The position numbers were made by a program, and so were the translations under genes. The notes under the pieces were generated by a model. The model made no database searches. It worked only from the letters and a program-made list of their open reading frames with translations, and was not told the origin of the DNA. A stretch of 53,450 nt of DNA from SAR92 clade bacterium (GTDB lineage: Bacteria; Pseudomonadota; Gammaproteobacteria; Pseudomonadales; Porticoccaceae), in the NCBI GenBank assembly GCA_018607525.1, contig JABBBH010000063.1, positions 1 to 53,450 on the forward strand, read 5' to 3'. Every line of letters begins with the position of its first letter. The stretch's first letter is position 1. Shown here piece by piece: positions 22,612-33,030 of this stretch.

Positions 22612-24240
22612 TTAACCACTACTAGCTTCAAAAATTTCTTTCACTTTAAAACTAGCCCTGTAAGGAGTCCATTTTAACAACATGGCCCTTAATTCAAGTA
22701 ACCCAATAGGCTTATCAATATGATCACTCATACCAGAGTTTATACATTGGACCTTTTGCTTTTCACTCGCATTGGATGACATGCCTACAATAGGTAACTT
22801 AGCGGCATAATCTTCCTCAAAATTTCTTATTTGACGTGCAACTTCATAACCACTAACACAGGGAACATTACAGTCTATTAGCACCAGGTCGAAACACCCA
22901 TAAACCACTTTTTCAATGGCAGTTTTTCCATTCGAAGTAATCTCATAATCACAGCCCAACCGGTGCAACATTGCCTCAATAACATGCTGATTTATACGAC
23001 TATCATCAACAATTAATACCTTGGCCGTCTTATCATTAAGAACCGGTACCGCATCATTAATTGGCATCTTTGCTGTATAGCATCGGTTAACCAGCATGGC
23101 TGTTAAATTGGCGGTAAGAATTGGCTTGCTGATACGTGCAACATGAAAGCTATTGGTGTGATAGGAGGCAAAATAGGGATTTGATAAAATTAAAGCAAAG
23201 ATATCTGAAAAATTTAAACAATCCTCTACAAGTCCGAAAAAGTCAGATAAAGCCATATCCTCTATGTCTTCATCCACAATAATAGTTTGAAAGGTTTTAG
23301 CATCGGGCTTAGCCAGTCTAGTTATTGCGGCATGGGCAGATGAAACAATAATGACCTCACCACCCAGTGCATTAACCGAATTGACCACATGATCTTTTAT
23401 TAGCTCCGAGGCGGTGACTAATAATAATTTTTGATTCTCTAATCTAAGCTTTTTGGACTCAGCATGATTAAATTCAACACTGACTTCTTTATCTACTGCT
23501 TTCGTAACCATTGGCAGCCTTATGGATACCTGAGTTCCCTGCCCAAAACGACTTTCAAGACTCAGCCTGCCATTCATTATTTCAGCTAAACTTTTAGCGA
23601 TAGTAAGCCCTAGACCAAGACCTTTGTAAACGCTATCTGAGGAACAATCACCCTTAAAAAAAGGCTCAAATATCTGAGATTGCTTCGACTTTGGTATACC
23701 TATTCCCCTGTCATTAATCTTGAAGCAAATTGATTTTGGTATTTTGTTGATTGCTTCCTGCTCGCCTGCATTATCTATATAGAGTGACACATCACCAAAG
23801 TGTGAAAATTTAATCGCATTATCTAAAAGCTGAAACAATATCTGATGCAACTTGGCAGGGTCCGTAATTATTCGAGCTGGGAAGTTATTAGGAATCACAT
23901 AACCCAGATTAAGAGATTTTTTAAGGGCCTTTTCTGCAAGCTGATCGATTATTTCATCTAAAATCTCAACCAGATAGCAGTCCTGCTCCATGGGCCTGTG
24001 TTGATTATTTTTAATTTCAAAAAATGTTATTACTGATTGGACTGAATTCATCAGCGATTGACCAGAGGAATAGGCAATTTTGAAGTACTCCTTCTGCTTG
24101 CCTGTCATGGCTGTTGTTAGCAATAAATCCATTGTGCCTAGCATGGAACTCAGTGGTGGTTTAAGTTCCTTGGCCAATATCAAAGAATGTTTGTTATCAG
24201 TAGTGTTTTTGTGATTTGTAACCTCTGACATATTTGTCAT
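22612..24240 (-). CDS. Hybrid histidine kinase-like protein: degenerate HisKA, HATPase, pseudo-receiver, receiver
   Basis: HATPase boxes QLLDNAIKFS, NDRGIGIP, GLGLGLTI; C-terminal REC VLIVDDSRINQ / LVLIDCNVP / DKPIG; H-box reads AKELKPPL. An in-frame stop lies just upstream of the start. Confidence 0.9.
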   Translation of the reverse strand: MTNMSEVTNHKNTTDNKHSLILAKELKPPLSSMLGTMDLLLTTAMTGKQKEYFKIAYSSGQSLMNSVQSVITFFEIKNNQHRPMEQDCYLVEILDEIIDQLAEKALKKSLNLGYVIPNNFPARIITDPAKLHQILFQLLDNAIKFSHFGDVSLYIDNAGEQEAINKIPKSICFKINDRGIGIPKSKQSQIFEPFFKGDCSSDSVYKGLGLGLTIAKSLAEIMNGRLSLESRFGQGTQVSIRLPMVTKAVDKEVSVEFNHAESKKLRLENQKLLLVTASELIKDHVVNSVNALGGEVIIVSSAHAAITRLAKPDAKTFQTIIVDEDIEDMALSDFFGLVEDCLNFSDIFALILSNPYFASYHTNSFHVARISKPILTANLTAMLVNRCYTAKMPINDAVPVLNDKTAKVLIVDDSRINQHVIEAMLHRLGCDYEITSNGKTAIEKVVYGCFDLVLIDCNVPCVSGYEVARQIRNFEEDYAAKLPIVGMSSNASEKQKVQCINSGMSDHIDKPIGLLELRAMLLKWTPYRASFKVKEIFEASSG

Positions 24241-24562
24241 GCCTCTATTATTTTTCTGCTCTTAATGAAACATTCTTACCGCTACTTTATTTAAGCGACT
24301 GAATTGCTTGCGGGATTAGATATCTCTTAACAAATGATCTAGATACATAACCCCTTTAGAATAAGGAGTAGACAAAAACAAAGAGCATTTCAATTTCATA
24401 AAGAATAGATTTTCGGTTTTTGCGACACAATTCACACTTTTAGTTAGATCCTTGGACATTAATTTAATCAGGTTAGCCAATTTGGTCTTTCTATGGGTAC
24501 AATGTCTACCAATCGAACGGATCCATTTAATCGCTAAATTTCTGGGTAGTAATCTTTAAATC

Positions 24563-25294
24563 ATGACTAATCAGCAGCCACAAAAAAAACCTGAATCTGA
24601 GCTCAAAGCAAAAGACAAACCCGAGAGTCTTTTACTTAATTTGATGTGCAATATTATTTTACCGACGTTGATACTAACCAAGCTCAGTGGCGATGATTAT
24701 TTAGGTATCAAATTGGCGATTGTTGTGGCCTTAGCCTTTCCTCTTAGCTATGGTTTTTATGACTTTTTTGCCCGAGGTAAATTAAACTTTTTTTCTGCCC
24801 TAGGACTGGTCAGCGTAGGTCTTACTGGTGGCATTAGCCTACTTGAAATGGACGCTATTTATATTGCGATTAAAGAAGCCTCAATACCGGGCATTCTTGG
24901 GGTCGCAACATTACTTTCTTTAAAAACCTCACAGCCGCTAATTCACACACTGCTGCTGAACGAGTCAGTTTTTGATGTTAAAAGAATAAATCAGGCACTC
25001 ACCGACAACCAAAGTCATAGTCAATTTAATCAGTTGCTAATCAATGCCTCTTGGATATTAGCCGGCTCATTCTTTCTTTCATCCATACTAAATTATTTAT
25101 TAGCCGTTATTATCCTAACCGCCGACCCTGGAACTGTGAGCTTTAATGAACAACTCGGAAAAATGACAGCCCTGAGTTTTCCGGTTATTGCTCTGCCCGC
25201 CATGGCAGTCATGATGGGTAATCTTTTTTACTTATTTCGCGGTATTAAGCGACTAACTGGTCTAGATTTAGAATTTATAGTTAAACAAAAATAA
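24563..25294 (+). CDS. Integral membrane protein resembling the VC0807 family
   Basis: 243 aa with several hydrophobic helices; lies next to yciI, where yciB/ispZ is found in pseudomonads. Confidence 0.65.
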   Translation: MTNQQPQKKPESELKAKDKPESLLLNLMCNIILPTLILTKLSGDDYLGIKLAIVVALAFPLSYGFYDFFARGKLNFFSALGLVSVGLTGGISLLEMDAIYIAIKEASIPGILGVATLLSLKTSQPLIHTLLLNESVFDVKRINQALTDNQSHSQFNQLLINASWILAGSFFLSSILNYLLAVIILTADPGTVSFNEQLGKMTALSFPVIALPAMAVMMGNLFYLFRGIKRLTGLDLEFIVKQK

Positions 25295-25325
25295 TTTTTA
25301 TCCTTAAGAAAAGGGAATGCTTGAT

Positions 25326-25625
25326 ATGTGGTATGCAATTGTTAGTGAAGATGTTGAAAATAGTCTTGAGAAGCGAAAAGCGGCTAGACCCGCGCACCTT
25401 GAACGGCTTTATGAATTAAGAGACCAGGGTAGGCTTTTTGTTGCCGGCCCTAATCCTGCAATTGATTCAGAGGATCCGGGGCCCGCTGGCTTTTCTGGCA
25501 GCCTAGTTATTGCTGAATTTGATAGTCTTGCGTCGGCCAAAAGCTGGGCTGACAAAGACCCCTATGTTGCGGCTGGCGTTTATGCCAATGTGGTTGTGAA
25601 ACCTTTCAAAAAGGTTCTTCCCTGA
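25326..25625 (+). CDS. YciI family protein
   Basis: [55 protein letters not shown]; start placed at MWYAI. Confidence 0.9.
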   Translation: MWYAIVSEDVENSLEKRKAARPAHLERLYELRDQGRLFVAGPNPAIDSEDPGPAGFSGSLVIAEFDSLASAKSWADKDPYVAAGVYANVVVKPFKKVLP

Positions 25626-25686
25626 GCTTAATTTGATTATTAATTAATACAAATTAGCGGTATGATCCCTAGCTACCCATGAAATA

Positions 25687-26409
25687 ATGAATGGTAAAAA
25701 ATTAATGTTTAATCCTAAATTAAATATCCTCGTAGGCCTATTATTAGCAGCTGCAGTCACCATTGCTGAGGAAACGGACGAGCCAATAACAGAACTGGCT
25801 ACGCCTGAAATTGGTTACATATCAGATCAGTTCTATGTCCCTCTTCGAAGCTCGCCCTGCCCTACCTGTAAGATCGTGCATAAAGGCTTAAGAAGCGGCA
25901 CCAAGCTATCTGTCTTGGGCGTAGAAGAAGAATGGACACTGGTAACCACGGAAAGCGGTTACCGAGGCTGGGTAAGAAGCCAACATCTTGCTGATCAGCC
26001 AGTGGCCCGTGAAAGACTCGAAGAAAGCCTGTTCACAATAAATAGTTTACGATCCACCAATGCTCAGCTTGAACTAGATATGCAAAATTCTTTTGAGTTA
26101 GTCGAGAGTCTTCGCGTAAGCATCAACGAGCTCAAATCAAGTCGTAGTAGTCTATCGAAGGAATTAGCTAATATTAAGTCAATTTCCTCAAAGGGTATTG
26201 TTCTGGATGAGCAAAATCAGTTGCTGGTTAAACACAACCATATGTTGCAGGAAGAACGCGATGTTCTGCGAGCCAATGTCGATGACCTACAAAAAAACCA
26301 AAACAATGATTCCATGCTTTACGGTGGTTTTTTAGTTCTCATAGGGGCAATTTTGGCTGCTATTATCCCTCGCTTGCGGGGCAGAAAACGTTTGTCAGGC
26401 TGGCACTAA
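25687..26409 (+). CDS. TIGR04211-like SH3-domain protein, coiled coil with C-terminal TM helix
   Basis: Signal-like N-terminus, bacterial SH3 region YVPLRSSPCPTCKIVHKGLRSGTKLSVLG...GYRGWVRSQHL, coiled coil, C-terminal TM helix. Confidence 0.8.
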   Translation: MNGKKLMFNPKLNILVGLLLAAAVTIAEETDEPITELATPEIGYISDQFYVPLRSSPCPTCKIVHKGLRSGTKLSVLGVEEEWTLVTTESGYRGWVRSQHLADQPVARERLEESLFTINSLRSTNAQLELDMQNSFELVESLRVSINELKSSRSSLSKELANIKSISSKGIVLDEQNQLLVKHNHMLQEERDVLRANVDDLQKNQNNDSMLYGGFLVLIGAILAAIIPRLRGRKRLSGWH

Positions 26410-26434
26410 ATAATAATAATTTTAGGATCTCATA

Positions 26435-27061
26435 ATGAAGTATTACATTAACTATTGTTTAGCGGCTTTTCTGTTAGTAGCTAGCACTCTGAGTGCCGAA
26501 GAAACAACAAAACCTCAGGTTCTTCTGGAAACCAATGTTGGCCAAATTGTACTTGAGCTCAACCCTCAGGCTGCACCTGTGACTGTTAAAAACTTTATCC
26601 AGTATGTGGATGAAAGATTTTATGATGGAATTATTTTTCATCGCGTTATTAAAAACTTTATGATTCAAACTGGGGGGCACCGGTTTGACCTAACCCCAAA
26701 AAACCCTAGCCACCCACCGATTGCTAATGAGTCTGATAATGGTTTAAAAAACCTTCGTGGAACTATTGCTATGGCTCGTACTCGCGTGCCTGATAGCGCC
26801 ACTAGCCAGTTTTTTATTAATCATAAAACCAATACATTTTTAGATCATCAAAAGAATCGTCCGGGTTATGCTGTATTTGGCAAGGTTGTTAAAGGCATGG
26901 ATATTGTCGACAAAATCGCAACTACTGAGATTAAAGCAAAGGGACGTTTGACTGATCTGCCAGTTAAGACTATCAGTATTATTAAGGCATCAGTGTTGAA
27001 GGTTAAACCAGTCATTAAAATCCAAAGCACATCTGAAAAACCTGCTGCCTCAGCAAAGTAA
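26435..27061 (+). CDS. Cyclophilin-type peptidyl-prolyl isomerase, predicted exported
   Basis: Signal-like leader; FYDGIIFHRVIKNFMIQTGG, ARTRVPDSATSQFFINH. Confidence 0.92.
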   Translation: MKYYINYCLAAFLLVASTLSAEETTKPQVLLETNVGQIVLELNPQAAPVTVKNFIQYVDERFYDGIIFHRVIKNFMIQTGGHRFDLTPKNPSHPPIANESDNGLKNLRGTIAMARTRVPDSATSQFFINHKTNTFLDHQKNRPGYAVFGKVVKGMDIVDKIATTEIKAKGRLTDLPVKTISIIKASVLKVKPVIKIQSTSEKPAASAK

Positions 27062-27073
27062 TCTGGAAACCCC

Positions 27074-27820
27074 ATGACGGCACTTAGTATTAATTTAAAT
27101 AAAATTGCTCTTATTCGAAATTCTCGAGAGGGTAACTATCCCTCTGTAGTCGAGCATGCAAAGACCTGTATTGACTGTGGTGTTGACGGAATTACCGTAC
27201 ACCCAAGACCGGACCAGCGTCATATTAGGCCCGATGATGTTCGCCAACTAGCTGCCCTTACCGGCCCGCTCGATGAGGTTGAATTCAACATTGAAGGTAA
27301 TCCATTTGCCGATGCCCTGGGTAGCTACCCTGGCTTAATTTCACTGGTACAAGAAACTCAGCCCGATCAATGTACCCTAGTCCCAGATGCTGATAATCAA
27401 CTGACATCCGATCATGGTTTTGATTTAACCCAACAAGCCGATTTACTAGCACCCATCATTAAGCAAATTAAAGCCATGGGCGTAAGAGTTAGTTTATTTA
27501 TGGACCCTGATATAGAACAAATTAAATTAGCTTCTGAAGTAGGTGCGGACCGAATTGAACTCTACACTGGCCCCTATGCAGCAGCCTGGGGCTCCAATCA
27601 GCTTGAAACTCATTTTCAACAGCATCTTGCAGCCGCTAACCTAGCCACATCCCTGGGTATGGGTGTTAATGCAGGACATGACTTGAATTTGGATAACCTA
27701 ACAAAATTTGCCAGTATCCCTGACCTTCTTGAAGTATCCATTGGTCATGCGTTTACCGTTGACTCTTTAAATATGGGTATGGTTTCGGCGCTTAGAGCCT
27801 ATCAAGCCTGTCTTTCTTAG
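27074..27820 (+). CDS. pdxJ: Pyridoxine 5'-phosphate synthase
   Basis: LSINLNKIALIRNSREGNYPSVVEHAKTCIDCGVDGITVHPRPDQRHIR; GHDLNLDNL. Confidence 0.95.
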   Translation: MTALSINLNKIALIRNSREGNYPSVVEHAKTCIDCGVDGITVHPRPDQRHIRPDDVRQLAALTGPLDEVEFNIEGNPFADALGSYPGLISLVQETQPDQCTLVPDADNQLTSDHGFDLTQQADLLAPIIKQIKAMGVRVSLFMDPDIEQIKLASEVGADRIELYTGPYAAAWGSNQLETHFQQHLAAANLATSLGMGVNAGHDLNLDNLTKFASIPDLLEVSIGHAFTVDSLNMGMVSALRAYQACLS

Positions 27821-27827
27821 ATTAAAA

Positions 27828-28637
27828 ATGACCCATAAAAACAAGCCATCTAATAAGCACCAAACTCAGGATACTGACCAGTATCTAGCGCGAAAGAATT
27901 TCTTTGATCATATGATTACCCTCTATGGCCGCAAGCCGGTTATTGAGGTTCTAAAAGACCCCAAGCTTGAGATTTATAAGCTTCATCTTGCTAAATCTAA
28001 TCGTGAAAGCTCAGTTATTAAAGAGCTTCGAGACTTGGCTGAACGGCGACAGATTGAAGTGGTACTGCATAGTCGCGAACAGCTGTCACGCATATCGAGA
28101 AATAGCAAACAGGATCAGGGTGTGGCCTGTGATATCTATTGCCCAGGCTTTCAACCCTATGCCAAATTTTTGGCTGACAATAACGCCAACAATAGTGATA
28201 AAACTTCACTTATTGCCCTAGATTCAGTGACCAACCCTCAGAACCTAGGGATGATTATTCGCAGTGTCACCGCAAGCCCTGCTACAGGCATTTTACTGCC
28301 CTCTAAGGGGAGTGCTGCCCTATCACCCTTGGTGATTAAAGCCAGTGCTGGCACTGCCTTTAAAGGCAATATTTTATCCTGCGATAATTTAGAAAAAGCC
28401 CTGATAGATTTTAAACAGCGCGGCTTTAAGATTTGCACCCTAAGCTCACATCAATCAACACCCATTGCCGAATTTGAAACAGAGCATCCCTGTATTTTTG
28501 TACTGGGCAATGAAACTCATGGGGTCCAACAAAGCATCATAGACATAAGCGACTACCGCATTGGCATTCCAATGGCCAACGGAGTTGAATCTCTAAATGT
28601 GGCCGTGACTGCAGCTCTAGTTGCGTTTAAGCTTTAA
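27828..28637 (+). CDS. SpoU/TrmH-family RNA 2'-O-methyltransferase
   Basis: SVTNPQNLGMIIRSV, FVLGNETHGV, IPMANGVESLNVAVTAAL. Confidence 0.9.
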   Translation: MTHKNKPSNKHQTQDTDQYLARKNFFDHMITLYGRKPVIEVLKDPKLEIYKLHLAKSNRESSVIKELRDLAERRQIEVVLHSREQLSRISRNSKQDQGVACDIYCPGFQPYAKFLADNNANNSDKTSLIALDSVTNPQNLGMIIRSVTASPATGILLPSKGSAALSPLVIKASAGTAFKGNILSCDNLEKALIDFKQRGFKICTLSSHQSTPIAEFETEHPCIFVLGNETHGVQQSIIDISDYRIGIPMANGVESLNVAVTAALVAFKL

Positions 28638-29865
28638 CTGGCTGAACACTCTTAACATGCCATAGGGGTGAATACATGGCAGTTATGATAGATAAGACTA
28701 GCGTTACAGTGGCAATCGCAAAGAAGGTGTCAGTTAGACCAATCCATTCCACAGTCAGCCCGCAGAATAATGCTCCCAATGGCGCACCGCCATACAGGCA
28801 GAGTTGATAAATAGACGCTGCTCTTGAACGCATATTATCTGGCACCTCGTTGTGCAAAATAGTTCGACCGAGGGTCATTGAGAGCCCGGAAAAAACACCC
28901 CAGATAAATATCAGTGGAAATAACAGCCACAGTGAGGGCTTAAGCGCTACTAGGGCGACCAATGTCCCTCTGACCAAAAAGCTCAGCACCATTAGTCTGC
29001 CAGCATTAAGAAACATAGCAGATAGGTTCATGACGCCGAAATTGACAGAAATAATACCCAAGGTGAAAACTATTTGCAGTGCGGCATAGAGTGTCGCCCC
29101 TCCACCATAGAGCTGTTTAGCTATAAGAGGTACGCCCACTAAATAGACACCAAAAGCCAAGAAGCCGGTAGCAAATACAATAAATATTAGATGCAGTAAA
29201 CCCTTATTATGGCGAAATAATACAAGCCCCTCGCGCAACTCATTAACAAGATTTTTGAGGGAAGACGAGGGCTTGGGAGGCAAGTTTTTCTCAACCTCAG
29301 GATCAAATGGATGGCATCGTTTAATAAATAATGAGCTCAACAGAAAAACCAATAGCTGGAAGCTTAAAAGATGTAATGGATCAATAATATCTAGCTGGCC
29401 CGCTAGCAGGAACCCTAAGCCCTGAGCAATAAACTGCACAACCATGACTTTTGCTACTGCCTGATGCATTAATTCCGGTGCGGCATAACCGATGAGGCTT
29501 TCTCTTGCCGGCTGGACAAAAGCCGTAATAGTGCCAAAAAGCGTGCCAAATATAATTAACTGAGTAAATGTGACAGTACCGGTCCAAAACAAAAATGATA
29601 GCCCCCCCACAGGAATAAAATACAGTAGATATAACAGGGCTAACCAACTACCTCGATGTCGTCGATCAGATACTACGCCACCGGGAAGAACGAACAACAG
29701 ACTGGGGAGTAGAACGGCTAACTGAGCAAATCCAAGGTGACTGGGTGATAAATCCAATACCCCAACCACGAGCCAAGGATAGAAAACTTTTTGCAACCCC
29801 ATGGCGAGATTGCTTAGACCAATAGTGATCAGAAAATAGCGGAATGAGAATGATTGAGTAGACAC
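28627..29865 (-). CDS. MFS transporter
   Basis: 412 aa, about 12 hydrophobic segments; PGGVVSDRRHRG loop. Confidence 0.85.
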   Translation of the reverse strand: MSTQSFSFRYFLITIGLSNLAMGLQKVFYPWLVVGVLDLSPSHLGFAQLAVLLPSLLFVLPGGVVSDRRHRGSWLALLYLLYFIPVGGLSFLFWTGTVTFTQLIIFGTLFGTITAFVQPARESLIGYAAPELMHQAVAKVMVVQFIAQGLGFLLAGQLDIIDPLHLLSFQLLVFLLSSLFIKRCHPFDPEVEKNLPPKPSSSLKNLVNELREGLVLFRHNKGLLHLIFIVFATGFLAFGVYLVGVPLIAKQLYGGGATLYAALQIVFTLGIISVNFGVMNLSAMFLNAGRLMVLSFLVRGTLVALVALKPSLWLLFPLIFIWGVFSGLSMTLGRTILHNEVPDNMRSRAASIYQLCLYGGAPLGALFCGLTVEWIGLTDTFFAIATVTLVLSIITAMYSPLWHVKSVQPVKA

Positions 29866-30090
29866 CTATTTACGTCGTCCACGGATTTTTGATACCGCCC
29901 AACCGATTAGGGAAGTAGGGATAAATATCGCGATTAAACCAGCTAGTATATAAACAAAATTTTGCATAATACTGTCTACGGAAACTGCGTAATTTTTTAT
30001 CATTATTAGTAAAAAAATCCCACAGGCCAACATGGATATAATCCAAGTAGAACGCATTTTAATGGGGCTTTTGCCCGTTTTATTGGTCAT
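29866..30090 (-). CDS. Small hypothetical protein with two predicted TM helices
   Basis: 74 aa ORF filling the gap between ligA and the MFS gene; Lys/Arg-rich termini. Confidence 0.55.
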   Translation of the reverse strand: MTNKTGKSPIKMRSTWIISMLACGIFLLIMIKNYAVSVDSIMQNFVYILAGLIAIFIPTSLIGWAVSKIRGRRK

Positions 30091-30109
30091 TAGTTGTTGG
30101 CTTCCAAAG

Positions 30110-32137
<2,028 letters not shown>

Positions 32138-32152
32138 CTAAGCTGTCGCAAT

Positions 32153-32971
32153 TTAACCGCTGCGCTCCTGAAAAAGAATTGCCTGCTGTGCGCGCTGACG
32201 ATAATGCTCAATGGTTTGTTTAGTCATTGAGCTGCGTGATTCGTCCATCATATTTAGTTGGAGTTTTTCAGCTAAATACGCAGCGGTTTCAATCATTAAA
32301 TCGAAGACTTCAGCGGGTTTCTCTAGGTCTGATGGCGCCATAAATAGGGTTACACCTACCAATTCCTGTCGGCCTATAGTGGTTAGGTCAAAAGTTCCTG
32401 GGTTTAGTAGATTTGCCATACTGAATAAAACTGGGCCTGAACCATTTTGATCGGTATGTCGGTGAAAGATCTTCATTTCCCCGTAGCGTAAACCTTGCTT
32501 TAATACGCAATCTAGCAGTAATTGACCGCAACAGGTTTGGCCCGTAGCAGTCATTAAATGAATCACTAATATTTCTTGTTGAGGTGATTCTTTAGGCTTA
32601 TCTGATGACGGTTTTTTAGGCCTTGCTTTAGGTGCCGGTGCCGCTCTTTCCACTACAGGTTCGTTATCTAAAGCCAGAGTGCCCTGCTCTGGCTGATCAA
32701 AAAGAGAATTTTGCTTTTCGTTTTCAATGCGCTCGGAAAAATCATGATCGCCGTCTCTTGGGACAACTCTTGATCTTCCCGAGGGAAATTGACTTTCTGA
32801 AAAAGGATCCTTGGCGTTTTCATAGCCGACCGAACGATCTATCTCGCGAGAGGACATTTGAATATTGTCGTAGCGATTGCGTTTTCGACGACGGACAACG
32901 TCCAGCACAATGGCTAAAAAGACCATGGTGCATACGGCTACTACTATCGTCTTTGGTTCAAAGTAATCCAT
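32153..32971 (-). CDS. zipA: Cell division protein ZipA
   Basis: N-terminal TM anchor followed by RRRKR, low-complexity linker, C-terminal FtsZ-binding domain; adjacent to ligA and smc. Confidence 0.92.
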   Translation of the reverse strand: MDYFEPKTIVVAVCTMVFLAIVLDVVRRRKRNRYDNIQMSSREIDRSVGYENAKDPFSESQFPSGRSRVVPRDGDHDFSERIENEKQNSLFDQPEQGTLALDNEPVVERAAPAPKARPKKPSSDKPKESPQQEILVIHLMTATGQTCCGQLLLDCVLKQGLRYGEMKIFHRHTDQNGSGPVLFSMANLLNPGTFDLTTIGRQELVGVTLFMAPSDLEKPAEVFDLMIETAAYLAEKLQLNMMDESRSSMTKQTIEHYRQRAQQAILFQERSG

Positions 32972-33030
32972 CAGTGAAGAATACTCTAATTATTCTATAA
33001 AACGCCAGTACTAGCGCCTAAAGAGTCTGC

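Noticed and set aside
32632-33000. 122 aa plus-strand ORF antisense to zipA
   Set aside because: Antisense shadow; no ribosome-binding site or domain evidence.
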